Assembly: GCA_902802045.1 (NCBI GenBank)
Contig: CADCKQ010000009.1
Span: 41,340 to 105,339 of the forward strand
From: Oscillospiraceae bacterium
GTDB taxonomy: Bacteria > Bacillota > Clostridia > Oscillospirales > Oscillospiraceae
Length of the DNA stretch: 64,000 nt
Reading direction: 5' to 3'
A program made the position numbers and the translations under genes. How positions within the stretch are numbered: the stretch's first letter is position 1; each line of letters begins with the position of its first letter. Below are positions 8,764-17,822 of this stretch, piece after piece. The notes under the pieces are model-generated. The model worked only from the letters and a program-made list of their open reading frames with translations, did not search any database and was not told the origin of the DNA.

Positions 8764-9591
8764 ATGAAAAGATCCGATGAAAAACAGATGCTTCTGGGCA
8801 GCAGCTTTGTTCTCGATCCGGTGAAGACCTTCGAGTGCGGGCAGTGCTTCAGATGGAACGCTGACGATTCCGGAGTATACACGGGCATTGTCGGAAACAG
8901 CGTATATAAGGTCTTCTCGGAGGACGGCAATACATATATATCCGGAGATATCGCGGATACGGATGGGCTGTACGCCTATTTCGATTTTGCTTCCGATTAT
9001 TCGCCCGCGGAGGACTTCTCCCGATACAGCAGCTTCCTCGCCGGATGCATAGAATACGGCAGGGGAATAAGACTGCTCAGACAGGACCCCTGGGAGGCTT
9101 CCTGCTCTTTTGTCATATCCCAGTGCAACAATATACCGAGGATAAAAAAGATAGTGGAGACGCTCTGCTCGAATTTCGGCGAAGAGATCGGCGAAGGATG
9201 TTTTTCATTTCCGGGCGCGGAAAAGATCGCCTCCCTCTCCGAAAAAGATCTGGAGGTCCTGAGATCGGGCTACAGGGCGGAATATATCCTCAATACCGCC
9301 AGAGCTGTCTGCGACGGGACGCTCGATTTCGAAGAGCTGAAAAGCATCCCTTACAAAGATGCGAAAAAGAAGCTGCTCTCGGTGCGGGGAATCGGGGAGA
9401 AGGTAGCAAACTGTATACTGCTTTTCGGGCTGGGGCATATTGAGGCTTTTCCGGTCGACACATGGATGAAAAAGGCACTGAAAGCGTATTTCCCCGAGAA
9501 CTTCGACCCCGCTGTTTTCGGCGACTATGCGGGGCTCATCCAGCAGTATATTTTTTATTACTCGAGGAGCGGCGGAATAGAAGAAATATGA
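8764..9591 (+). CDS. ogg: 8-oxoguanine DNA glycosylase / AP lyase (OGG1-like)
   Basis: Base-excision repair enzyme that removes oxidised guanine and nicks the abasic site. The 275 residues show an N-terminal AlkA-like domain (TFECGQCFRW, the conserved GQ(C/A)FRW of OGG1 proteins) and a helix-hairpin-helix LLSVRGIGEKVANC carrying the catalytic lysine (K213), followed by AFPVDTW with the catalytic aspartate (D232). This order matches the OGG1/Clostridium Ogg group rather than MutM or Nth. It is a single gene with its own promoter, apparently without an untranslated leader. Confidence 0.9.
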   Translation: MKRSDEKQMLLGSSFVLDPVKTFECGQCFRWNADDSGVYTGIVGNSVYKVFSEDGNTYISGDIADTDGLYAYFDFASDYSPAEDFSRYSSFLAGCIEYGRGIRLLRQDPWEASCSFVISQCNNIPRIKKIVETLCSNFGEEIGEGCFSFPGAEKIASLSEKDLEVLRSGYRAEYILNTARAVCDGTLDFEELKSIPYKDAKKKLLSVRGIGEKVANCILLFGLGHIEAFPVDTWMKKALKAYFPENFDPAVFGDYAGLIQQYIFYYSRSGGIEEI

Positions 9592-9592
9592 A

Positions 9593-9621
9593 TTGATTTC
9601 AGGCTTTTTCTCTGTTAAAAT
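9593..9621 (+). promoter_or_regulatory. Promoter of guaB
   Basis: TTGATT and TAAAAT with a 17-base spacer, followed by an AT-rich leader of about 25 bases and the ribosome binding site AAGGAGG 7 bases before the ATG. No G-quadruplex, purine riboswitch or PurR-like palindrome is visible in this short leader. Confidence 0.7.
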
Positions 9622-9641
9622 CTATAAAATAAACATTATAA

Positions 9642-11129
<1,488 letters not shown>

Positions 11130-11173
11130 TAATTAAAGAATAAATAAATAATTATAGAAAAGGAGACAGAAAA

Positions 11174-11980
11174 ATGAACGCAGTACTTAAATCCTTAGGC
11201 GTCGGCTCTGTAGAGGCACTCTTAAAAGCCGTTGTTTATCTCGTTATCTGCCTTATTGTTACGAAAGTGATCATGTCAGCCGTCAGAAAGCTCCTTGACA
11301 AGAAAGTCAACATGGAGCCTGCTCTCAGGAAATTCGTCGCTTCCGGCATAAAGGCACTGCTCGTCGTAGTCACGATAGTGATCGTGGCAAACGCTCTCGG
11401 GATCGAGACCTCCTCCCTGATAGCACTGATCAGCGTAGCCGGTCTTGCTCTCTCGCTCTCCATCCAGAACGTCCTTGCAAATCTCTTCTCCGGGATCACT
11501 CTTCTCGCCACAAGGCCCTTCAAGGCGGGCGATCTTGTCGAGATAGCCGGGAAGACAGGCATCGTAAAGACAGGCGGGCTCTTCTACACCGAGCTCGATA
11601 CGCTTGACAACGTCTCCATCTCCATCCCCAACAACGACGTCACCGGCGCCTGCATCACGAACTACAGCCACGAGCCGCTCAGAAGAGTGGACCGCACTTA
11701 CACCGTTTCCTATGAAAACGATACCCAGGCCGTCAAGGACGCTATCCTGGACGCGATAGCAAAGGACGAGAGGATCCTTGCGGATCCCGCTCCCTTCGTT
11801 CGCCTGCTTGAGTACAAGGGAAGCACTGTCGAGTACGTGGTCAGGGTCTGGTGCAAGAACGCCGACTACTGGGATGTGTACTTCAACCTGAACGAGAACG
11901 TCCGCGCGAGCTTCGCAGACAAGGGCGTCAAATTCAGCTACGAGCACGTCAATGTCCACATTGTTGAGGACAAGACCTGA
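11174..11980 (+). CDS. mscS: Small-conductance mechanosensitive channel (MscS family)
   Basis: Membrane channel that opens on hypo-osmotic stretch and releases solutes. The 268 residues show an N-terminal amphipathic stretch, TM segments at about residues 15-35 and 60-85, and the pore-lining helix region with the Gly/Ala-rich LIALISVAGLALSLSIQNVLANLFSGI, the MscS hallmark. A cytoplasmic beta domain (FKAGDLVEIAGKTGIVKTGGLFYTEL...VSIPNNDV) and an alpha/beta domain follow. AAAAGGAG precedes the ATG. Cardiolipin synthase follows after 21 bases, suggesting a membrane-stress pair. Confidence 0.94.
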   Translation: MNAVLKSLGVGSVEALLKAVVYLVICLIVTKVIMSAVRKLLDKKVNMEPALRKFVASGIKALLVVVTIVIVANALGIETSSLIALISVAGLALSLSIQNVLANLFSGITLLATRPFKAGDLVEIAGKTGIVKTGGLFYTELDTLDNVSISIPNNDVTGACITNYSHEPLRRVDRTYTVSYENDTQAVKDAILDAIAKDERILADPAPFVRLLEYKGSTVEYVVRVWCKNADYWDVYFNLNENVRASFADKGVKFSYEHVNVHIVEDKT

Positions 11981-12001
11981 TAACCGCAAAAGGACCCGAT
12001 A

Positions 12002-13624
12002 TTGAGCAAAAACAACAAAAATATCGCGGGCAAAAATACTGAAAACGAAAATGTCGTGAAACTTGCCGGAAGATGGAGAGCGGGGCTTCTCTCTCTCCTC
12101 TTCAGCAGATTCACGGTCATTTTCGTTTTGCTGCTCCTGCAGGCCGCCGTTACAGTCTTCATATGGTTCATCTTCGGAGAGTATCTGCAGAAGATATCTG
12201 CCGCGGCTCAGACCCTGTTCGGGATCGTCATCATGCTGATACTGATCAACAGCTCCATGGATTCCTCCGCAAAGGTCACATGGACGCTGCTCATAGGCGT
12301 ACTCCCGGTTTTCGGAGGGTTCTTCTACCTGTGGACCAGACTGGAGATCGGCTACAGGAAGCTAAGAATAAAGGTGGAGCAGACATGTGATCTTGTCCGG
12401 GAGAGCCTGCCGGCGAATGAGGAGGAGCTGGCCCGACTCAGAGAGAGTGACGGCGATTCGGCTTCGCTCGCACTGTATCTCAGGGAAGTCGGAAACAGTT
12501 CCGTATACGGGCACAACGAATTAAAATACTTTCCGTCGGGCGAGAGCAAGTTTCAGGATATGCTGGAAGAGCTCAAAAAGGCCGAGAAGTTTATCCTGCT
12601 CGAGTATTTCATAATCCAGGAAGGCTATATGTGGGGAAGCATTCTGGATATTCTGATAAAGAAAGCCAAAGAAGGCGTCGATGTAAGGGTCATGTTCGAC
12701 GGAACCTGCTACCTCACGAAGCTTCCGCAGAACTATAAAAGCAGACTCGAGAAGGTCGGCATCAAATGCCAGGTCTGGGCCCCGGTGAATCCGGTCCTCA
12801 CATCGTCCTACAACTACCGCGACCACAGGAAGATCCTCGTTATAGACGGAAAGACGGCCTATAACGGCGGAGTTAATCTGGCCGACGAGTATATAAACCT
12901 GAATTCCCGCTTCGGGATCTGGAAGGACTCGGCGCTAAGGATAAAGGGTCCCGCCGTAAGATCATATACGCTCATGTTCCTCCAGATGTGGCTTGCCGCC
13001 TCCAGGGATACATCCGACGCCCGGCAGGAGCTTCTCTCTTATGCTGAGGCGGAGCCCGACCGTTTCGAAGACGCGGAGGGCTTCGTTATCCCCTATGCCG
13101 ATTCGCCTCTGGACGGAGACAAGGTCGGCGAGATGGTATACATGGACATGATCGATACGGCGGAGTCATATGTCCATATCACGTCCCCGTACCTCATTCT
13201 TGACGACGAGCTCAAGACTTCCCTTTGTTTCGCCGCCCGAAGGGGGACCGATGTCAGGCTGATACTCCCGGGCATACCGGACAAAAAAGCGGTATACGCG
13301 CTTGCCAAAAGGCATTACAAAGACCTTCTGGAGGCGGGAGTCAGGATATATGAGTTCACTCCGGGCTTCATACACGCCAAAAACTTTGTGAGCGACGGGA
13401 AAAAGGCTGTTGTCGGAACGATCAATCTGGATTACAGGTCCCTTTACCACCATTTCGAATGCGCGACCTACATGTCGGGAACGGCGGCAGTTGCGGAGAT
13501 AGAAAAGGATTTTGAGCACACGCTCGGGCTGTGTCGCGAGGTGACGCCGGAGAGCGTAAAGAATGAGAAGTTCACGGTGAAGCTGACCGGAGCAGTAGTC
13601 AGGCTGCTCGCCCCTCTGCTTTAG
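12002..13624 (+). CDS. cls: Cardiolipin synthase (phospholipase D superfamily)
   Basis: Joins two phosphatidylglycerols to give cardiolipin at the membrane. The 540 residues include two N-terminal TM helices (about 37-60 and 68-112) and two HKD active-site motifs: DHRKILVID with H275, K277 and D282, and IHAKNFVSD with H458, K460 and D465, each followed by the GGVNL or GTINLD partner strand. Both halves are intact. The start is TTG at 12002, backed by AAAGGA 7 bases upstream; the next in-frame ATG would cut into the membrane domain. It is probably co-transcribed with mscS. No terminator is visible directly after it. Confidence 0.94.
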   Translation: MSKNNKNIAGKNTENENVVKLAGRWRAGLLSLLFSRFTVIFVLLLLQAAVTVFIWFIFGEYLQKISAAAQTLFGIVIMLILINSSMDSSAKVTWTLLIGVLPVFGGFFYLWTRLEIGYRKLRIKVEQTCDLVRESLPANEEELARLRESDGDSASLALYLREVGNSSVYGHNELKYFPSGESKFQDMLEELKKAEKFILLEYFIIQEGYMWGSILDILIKKAKEGVDVRVMFDGTCYLTKLPQNYKSRLEKVGIKCQVWAPVNPVLTSSYNYRDHRKILVIDGKTAYNGGVNLADEYINLNSRFGIWKDSALRIKGPAVRSYTLMFLQMWLAASRDTSDARQELLSYAEAEPDRFEDAEGFVIPYADSPLDGDKVGEMVYMDMIDTAESYVHITSPYLILDDELKTSLCFAARRGTDVRLILPGIPDKKAVYALAKRHYKDLLEAGVRIYEFTPGFIHAKNFVSDGKKAVVGTINLDYRSLYHHFECATYMSGTAAVAEIEKDFEHTLGLCREVTPESVKNEKFTVKLTGAVVRLLAPLL

Positions 13625-13700
13625 TTCGTTAATATTACACAGCAGAGGGCGGCGACCGGGGATAAATTTGCATATTTTACACAAATCTTGAGAAAAAGTA

Positions 13701-13729
13701 TTGACAATTAAATCATTAGCCGTTATTAT
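13701..13729 (+). promoter_or_regulatory. Promoter of the lysine-riboswitch transporter operon
   Basis: TTGACA and TATTAT with a 17-base spacer. The predicted start lies about 14 bases upstream of the riboswitch P1 helix, and the leader to the first codon is about 290 bases. Confidence 0.85.
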
Positions 13730-13749
13730 GCACCCAATTTAATAAAGCA

Positions 13750-13906
13750 TGATAGAGGCGCGGTACTCAAGAGTAATCCCCTCAAGCTGCAGGAACAGCC
13801 GGATGAAAGGGTTTACCGCCGAAGGGATTTAAGATTTCCTGATCTTTTATTTGCCTGGGTCTGCGGACAATATCCGCAGGACTGTCATTTCGATGAAGCG
13901 CTATCA
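13750..13906 (+). ncRNA. Lysine riboswitch (L box)
   Basis: The region holds the L-box core blocks in order: GATAGAGGCGCG, then ACTCAAGAGTA, GGATGAAAGG, CCGCCGAAGGGATTTAA, TTTGCCTGGGTCTGCGG and GGACTGTCATT. The closing P1 helix pairs TGATAG (13750-13755) with CTATCA (13901-13906). Block order and spacing match the lysine aptamer upstream of B. subtilis lysC. A terminator follows at 13956, so lysine binding is expected to favour termination and shut off the transporter. This assignment sets the likely substrate of the ABC system. Confidence 0.92.
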
Positions 13907-13955
13907 GGGACTTTAGTTTTTGCTCCGGTGTGCCGGAGAAAAAAAGAAGCTTATT

Positions 13956-13990
13956 CCATGAACACTTTATCGGAGTGTTCATGGATTTTT
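13956..13990 (+). terminator. Riboswitch-controlled transcription terminator
   Basis: An 11-bp perfect stem CCATGAACACT/AGTGTTCATGG with a 7-base loop, then ATTTTTATT. It lies between the lysine aptamer and the first transporter gene. A separate hairpin CTCCGG-TGTG-CCGGAG (13923-13938) lies between aptamer and terminator and may take part in the switch. Confidence 0.88.
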
Positions 13991-14023
13991 ATTGGATTAA
14001 TAAAACATTTGGAGGATCCCGAA

Positions 14024-14911
14024 ATGAAGAGATTACTTACAGTCGTTCTTGCGCTTTGCATGATCTTTGCCCTCTGCGCCTGCGGACAGAGCGCCGCCCC
14101 AGCAGCACCTGCTGCCCCGGCCGAAAGCGGCTTCACTCCCGCTGAAGACTCCGTCCTCAACACCGGCGTTTTCAGAGTCGCTATGGAGTGCGCCTACGCC
14201 CCCTACAACTGGACCCAGAGCGATGACTCCAACGGCGCCGTTCCCATATACGGCGCGAAGGACTTCGCAAACGGCTACGACGTCATGATGGCCCGGAAGA
14301 TAGCCGACGCGAACGGCTGGACCCTTGAGATCCACAAGATGGACTGGGACAGCATCCCTCTCGCGGTACAGTCCGGAGCGGTAGATGCCGGTATCTGCGG
14401 CCAGTCGATCACCCCCGAGAGACTCGAGACGATGGACTTCTCCGATCCCTACTACTTCGCGTCGATAGTCACACTGACAAAAGCCGACTCATCCTATGCA
14501 GCTGCAACGGGGCTCTCCGGTCTTGCCGGAGCGACCTGCACCAGCCAGATAAATACGATCTGGTATGACAGCTGCCTTCCCCAGATAGAGAACGCCAACA
14601 TCCTGGCAGCCCAGGAGACAGCTCCCGCAATGCTGGTCTCTCTTGAGGCCGGAGCCGTTGATCTGGTCGTTACCGACGAGCCCACTGCTCTGGCTGCATG
14701 TGTCGCGTATCCCGATTTCGTTCTTCTCAACTTCGCGGGAACAGATGACGACTTCGCGGTCGACGAGGGCGATATAAACATCGGCATCTCGATCATGAAG
14801 GGCAATTCCGAGCTCGTCTCCCGCTGCAACGAAGTCCTCGCCACGATGGACGCCTCCGTCTACACGGAGGTCATGAACTCGGCAATAGAGATCCAGCCTC
14901 TGGGCGAGTAA
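14024..14911 (+). CDS. Amino-acid ABC transporter substrate-binding lipoprotein (probably lysine)
   Basis: Extracellular receptor of a polar amino-acid importer, 295 residues. The N-terminus is a lipoprotein signal with the lipobox LCAC (modified Cys about residue 20), then a low-complexity Ala/Pro linker and a periplasmic-binding fold of type II (SBP_bac_3): VFRVAMECAYAPYNW, GYDVMMARKIADANGW, SIPLAVQSGAVDAGICG and DFSDPYYFAS. The ATG at 14024 is chosen because GGAGG lies 8 bases upstream and the signal peptide begins there. Substrate is inferred from the lysine riboswitch in the leader; basic amino acids more generally are the alternative. Confidence 0.9.
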   Translation: MKRLLTVVLALCMIFALCACGQSAAPAAPAAPAESGFTPAEDSVLNTGVFRVAMECAYAPYNWTQSDDSNGAVPIYGAKDFANGYDVMMARKIADANGWTLEIHKMDWDSIPLAVQSGAVDAGICGQSITPERLETMDFSDPYYFASIVTLTKADSSYAAATGLSGLAGATCTSQINTIWYDSCLPQIENANILAAQETAPAMLVSLEAGAVDLVVTDEPTALAACVAYPDFVLLNFAGTDDDFAVDEGDINIGISIMKGNSELVSRCNEVLATMDASVYTEVMNSAIEIQPLGE

Positions 14912-14912
14912 T

Positions 14913-15749
14913 ATGACATCTTCTCTTCCCACCGATTACTGGGGCAGGGTAGTATATCTCGCCTCACACTACGCGGGCTCCTTTTTAAACGGCGCCTGGA
15001 AGACCATAGCGATAGCGGTCGTCGGCACGGCAGCAGGCTGTATTATCGGCTTTCTCGTCGGCATAATCCAGACCATTCCGGTCTCGCCGAAGGATCCCTG
15101 GTATAAAAAGGCCGTTCTGAAGATCGTCAGACTTATACTGAACGTATACGTTGAGGTCTTCAGAGGCACGCCTATGATGGTCCAGGCAATGTTCATCTAT
15201 TTCGGCGCGCTGCAGTACACAAGCCTCAAGCTCTCAATGTGGAGCGCCGCCTTCCTCATAGTCTCCATCAACACCGGAGCCTATATGGCGGAGACTGTCA
15301 GAGGAGGCATCCTCTCCATAGACATCGGGCAGACGGAGGGCGCCAAGGCGATCGGCATGTCGCATTTCCAGACCATGCTCTATGTCATCTTCCCGCAGGC
15401 GCTGAGGAACATCATCCCGCAGATAGGCAACAACCTGATCATCAACCTGAAGGACAGCTCTGTCCTCTCGGTGATCGGAACCATCGAGCTCTTCTATGTG
15501 GCGAAGCAGAATGCCGGCACCTACTACTGGTATTTTGAGGCGATGACGATAGCGATGATACTCTATCTGATCATGACGCTCACAGCCTCCAGACTGCTCA
15601 GATGGTGGGAGAAGAAACTCGACGGCCCCGCAAACTACGATCTGGCAACGACGGATACGCTCGCCTTTACGAGCGGCCTGGTGGAATACCCGGCCGACGC
15701 GGACGACCATTTCGCCGAGCGGAACAAGGAAGGCGGGGAAGAGCGATGA
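14913..15749 (+). CDS. Amino-acid ABC transporter permease (HisM/ArtM type)
   Basis: Membrane subunit of the importer, 278 residues. Five hydrophobic segments are visible. The cytoplasmic EAA loop contacting the ATPase reads [28 protein letters not shown], with the family start motif [13 protein letters not shown] before it. The gene begins 1 base after the receptor gene and overlaps the ATPase start by 4 bases (ATGA), so the three subunits are made together. The C-terminal tail of about 40 residues after the last TM helix is longer and more acidic than usual for the family. Confidence 0.93.
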   Translation: MTSSLPTDYWGRVVYLASHYAGSFLNGAWKTIAIAVVGTAAGCIIGFLVGIIQTIPVSPKDPWYKKAVLKIVRLILNVYVEVFRGTPMMVQAMFIYFGALQYTSLKLSMWSAAFLIVSINTGAYMAETVRGGILSIDIGQTEGAKAIGMSHFQTMLYVIFPQALRNIIPQIGNNLIINLKDSSVLSVIGTIELFYVAKQNAGTYYWYFEAMTIAMILYLIMTLTASRLLRWWEKKLDGPANYDLATTDTLAFTSGLVEYPADADDHFAERNKEGGEER

Positions 15750-16486
15750 GTGAAGTAATTCTTGAAATAAGACACCTCTCGAAGACCTTCGGGACCAATG
15801 TCGTGTTGAGAGACATAGATTTCGAGGTCCGTAAAGGCGATGTCATAAGCATAATCGGAGCCTCGGGCTCCGGGAAATCGACGCTTTTACGATGCACGAA
15901 TTTCCTGGAGACCCCGACCTCCGGGCAGATAATCTACCACGGCAAGGACCTGACCGCCTCGAGGATCGATGAGGCCGCGTACAGGGCCAGGGTCGGAATG
16001 GTCTTCCAGTCCTTCAACCTTTTCAACAACATGACAGTTCTCCAGAACTGCATGACGGGTCAGATAAGGGTCCTGAAGAAAAAGAAGGAGGAGGCCGAGG
16101 CAGAGGCGAGAAAGTATCTCGAGCATGTCGGAATGCTCCCGTACATAAACGCCAAGCCGCGCCAGCTCTCCGGCGGACAGAAGCAGAGGGTCGCCATAGC
16201 CAGAGCCCTGGCGATGGGCCCCGAGATCCTGCTCTTCGACGAGCCGACATCAGCGCTTGACCCGGAGATGGTCGGGGAAGTGCTCGCCGTCATGAAGGAT
16301 CTTGCCGCCTCCGGAATGACCATGATGGTGGTCACGCACGAGATGGCCTTCGCGAGGGACATCTCCTCCCAGGTCGTCTTCATGAAGGACGGGGTCATCT
16401 GCGAGCAGGGAAGCCCGGACCAAATCTTCAAAAACCCGCAGAGAAGCGAGACAAAGGATTTCCTCTCGAGGTTTATGAATTCATAA
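15746..16486 (+). CDS. Amino-acid ABC transporter ATP-binding protein (GlnQ/HisP type)
   Basis: Cytoplasmic ATPase that powers the importer, 246 residues. Walker [14 protein letters not shown] (about residue 37), Q-loop [13 protein letters not shown], signature [16 protein letters not shown], Walker [14 protein letters not shown] and switch histidine VVTHEMAFA are all canonical for the polar amino-acid family. The ATG overlaps the permease TGA. Conserved sequence starts at this ATG. The operon ends in a terminator 7 bases after the stop. Confidence 0.96.
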   Translation: MSEVILEIRHLSKTFGTNVVLRDIDFEVRKGDVISIIGASGSGKSTLLRCTNFLETPTSGQIIYHGKDLTASRIDEAAYRARVGMVFQSFNLFNNMTVLQNCMTGQIRVLKKKKEEAEAEARKYLEHVGMLPYINAKPRQLSGGQKQRVAIARALAMGPEILLFDEPTSALDPEMVGEVLAVMKDLAASGMTMMVVTHEMAFARDISSQVVFMKDGVICEQGSPDQIFKNPQRSETKDFLSRFMNS

Positions 16487-16492
16487 ATACGG

Positions 16493-16526
16493 TGCGGAAT
16501 GCCAATTTCGGCATTCCGCATTTTTG
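16493..16526 (+). terminator. Terminator of the ABC transporter operon
   Basis: Long perfect stem TGCGGAATGCC/GGCATTCCGCA with loop AATTTC, followed by TTTTT. It lies 7 bases after the stop of the ATPase gene. Confidence 0.93.
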
Positions 16527-16529
16527 GTG

Positions 16530-16558
16530 TTGATTTTTGATTTCCTTTGTGCTAATAT
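16530..16558 (+). promoter_or_regulatory. Probable promoter of tRNA-Pro
   Basis: TTGATT and TAATAT with a 17-base spacer, about 24 bases upstream of the mature tRNA 5' end. An overlapping TATAAT at 16556 is an alternative -10 box. Confidence 0.55.
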
Positions 16559-16581
16559 AATCAGGCTCTTGAGGGCAATAA

Positions 16582-16657
16582 CCGGGTGTAGCGCAGATGG
16601 TAGCGCGCTTGAATGGGGTTCAAGAGGCCGCTGGTTCAAATCCAGTCACTCGGACCA
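16582..16657 (+). tRNA. tRNA-Pro (anticodon GGG)
   Basis: Complete cloverleaf of 76 bases with encoded CCA. The acceptor stem is CCGGGTG/CACTCGG. The D-arm follows TA. The anticodon stem CTTGA/TCAAG carries loop ATGGGGT, giving anticodon GGG. The T-arm is CTGG-TTCAAAT-CCAG. A terminator hairpin follows at once. Two further copies of the last 33 bases of this tRNA lie downstream. Confidence 0.95.
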
Positions 16658-16660
16658 AAT

Positions 16661-16690
16661 AAAGCAGATCATCTTTTGATGGTCTGCTTT
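16661..16690 (+). terminator. Terminator of tRNA-Pro
   Basis: Hairpin AAAGCAGATCATC/GATGGTCTGCTTT with loop TTTT, starting 4 bases after the tRNA CCA end. Confidence 0.8.
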
Positions 16691-16710
16691 GTTTATTCCC
16701 GGCGGCATTG

Positions 16711-16807
16711 AGAACCGGCGGCCTCTTGCCATCCAATACCCGCCGCTACGGCCTGAACGGCGCTTGCGCCGGACAGGCCGCTGGTTCAAATCCAGTCACT
16801 CGGACCA
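16711..16807 (+). repeat. 97-bp direct repeat, copy 1, ending in tRNA-Pro 3' end
   Basis: Begins AGAACCGGCGGCC, contains a CGGCGC-TT-GCGCCG hairpin, and ends with 33 bases (16775-16807) identical to the 3' end of the tRNA-Pro just upstream, including CCA. The other copy is at 16860-16956. Structure suggests attachment-site duplication or tandem duplication of a tRNA-anchored scar. Confidence 0.9.
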
Positions 16808-16808
16808 T

Positions 16809-16845
16809 AAAACGGGAAGCAGATTTTCTCTGCTTCCTGTTTTAT
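16809..16845 (+). terminator. Hairpin terminator after the first tRNA-Pro fragment
   Basis: AAAACGGGAAGCAG/CTGCTTCCTGTTTT stem with a 7-base loop and flanking T/A runs, so it may act in both directions. It directly follows the CCA of the tRNA fragment, just as a terminator follows the intact tRNA. Confidence 0.7.
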
Positions 16846-16859
16846 TATCTCGAATGATC

Positions 16860-16956
16860 AGAACCGGCGGCCTCTTGCCATCCAATAACCGCCGCTACGG
16901 CCTGAACGGCGCTTGCGCCGGACAGGCCGCTGGTTCAAATCCAGTCACTCGGACTA
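16860..16956 (+). repeat. 97-bp direct repeat, copy 2, ending in tRNA-Pro 3' end
   Basis: Same unit as 16711-16807 with two base differences: one in the spacer (ATAACC for ATACCC) and one in the terminal CCA (now CTA). The tRNA-derived part is 16924-16956. Confidence 0.9.
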
Positions 16957-16969
16957 TACAGAAAAACTG

Positions 16970-17000
16970 ATCCCCGGCAGAGTGATTCTGTTGGGGATTT
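16970..17000. terminator. Hairpin between the tRNA-fragment repeats and the Crp/Fnr gene
   Basis: ATCCCC/GGGGAT stem followed by TTT on the plus strand. It lies between the last tRNA fragment and the 3' end of the minus-strand regulator gene, which it may also terminate. Confidence 0.5.
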
Positions 17001-17022
17001 TCGATGATGGCCGTGGATTTCT

Positions 17023-17697
17023 CTATTTACTGAGAACGTTCTGCAGCGCTTCAGGATCATGGATTTCGACAGTTGGCGGATCGTAAGTTATGATTCCGGA
17101 CGTCTCAAGTTTTTTCAGTTCCCTATGCAGAGAAGAACGTGACACATTCATAACCATCGCCCAGTTGGAAATTGATTCAGGTATCCGGACAACCTTTTTC
17201 CCGGTCTGGCGTGACTGTATCAACAGAAAACATGCAGCTTTCTGCGCAATCCCGCTATAAGAAAGCAGTTCCAGACGCTGCTGCAGCATGTAAGCGGAAG
17301 TAGCAAGCTCTGCCATAAAATTATTCATCACATGCAAATTCTTCTGAAGGAGTAAAAGGATATCCTCCCGGCGGAACATCATGATTGCAGCCGGTTCCAG
17401 TGAAACGATATCGCAAGGATACTTTTGGCTCCGTGAAAACACAGCCGCAGGGCCGATCAATTCTCCGGGATTCCGGACGGATACATTGATCTGGCTGCCA
17501 TTTGGGAATGTTTTTTGCGCCTGTACGCGGCCCTCCAGAATTATGCCGATCCTGTTTGCGTCCTCCATTAAGTGAAACACGGTCTCGCCTTTATCATAGA
17601 ACTGAATGTGATGTGGGACAGTTTCCAGATCATCACGCAGTTCCTTTGCCGGGACACCTGAGAACAGGGGACTTTTTTCAAGTACAGAGTAATCCAT
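17023..17697 (-). CDS. Crp/Fnr family transcriptional regulator
   Basis: DNA-binding activator/repressor of 224 residues. An N-terminal cyclic-nucleotide-type beta barrel (about 10-120) is followed by the long dimer helix, then a C-terminal winged helix with ISNWAMVMNVSRSSLHRELKKLETSGII, the Crp-type helix-turn-helix. The N-terminal cysteine cluster of oxygen-sensing FNR is absent. The start at 17697 is preferred because GGAGCGAAG precedes it and the family begins near YSVLEKSPLFSGV; an in-frame ATG 13 codons upstream has no such site. It is divergent from the 4Fe-4S gene, and a perfect palindrome lies between them. The effector is unknown. Confidence 0.9.
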   Translation of the reverse strand: MDYSVLEKSPLFSGVPAKELRDDLETVPHHIQFYDKGETVFHLMEDANRIGIILEGRVQAQKTFPNGSQINVSVRNPGELIGPAAVFSRSQKYPCDIVSLEPAAIMMFRREDILLLLQKNLHVMNNFMAELATSAYMLQQRLELLSYSGIAQKAACFLLIQSRQTGKKVVRIPESISNWAMVMNVSRSSLHRELKKLETSGIITYDPPTVEIHDPEALQNVLSK

Positions 17698-17752
17698 GGC
17701 TTCGCTCCTCTCTGTTTTCTTATTCTTATTATACACGAAAAAACTTTTGCTG

Positions 17753-17768
17753 TGTATCTGCAGATACA
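17753..17768. promoter_or_regulatory. Palindromic operator between the Crp/Fnr and 4Fe-4S genes
   Basis: Perfect 16-bp palindrome TGTATCTGCAGATACA, shaped like a Crp/Fnr-family site. Its centre (17760.5) lies about 41 bases upstream of the predicted start of the 4Fe-4S gene and about 40 bases upstream of the predicted start on the minus strand. These are class II activator positions for both genes. Confidence 0.75.
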
Positions 17769-17789
17769 GATTTTTGAGTTTTTCATTGG

Positions 17790-17795
17790 TAAAAT
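17790..17795 (+). promoter_or_regulatory. -10 box of the 4Fe-4S protein gene
   Basis: TAAAAT with no recognisable -35 box: the hexamer 17 bases upstream is CAGATT and overlaps the palindrome. This is expected for an activator-dependent promoter. The matching minus-strand -10 box TATAAT lies at 17728-17733. Confidence 0.55.
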
Positions 17796-17822
17796 TGGAT
17801 CATAACAGAGGAGGGGATTACA

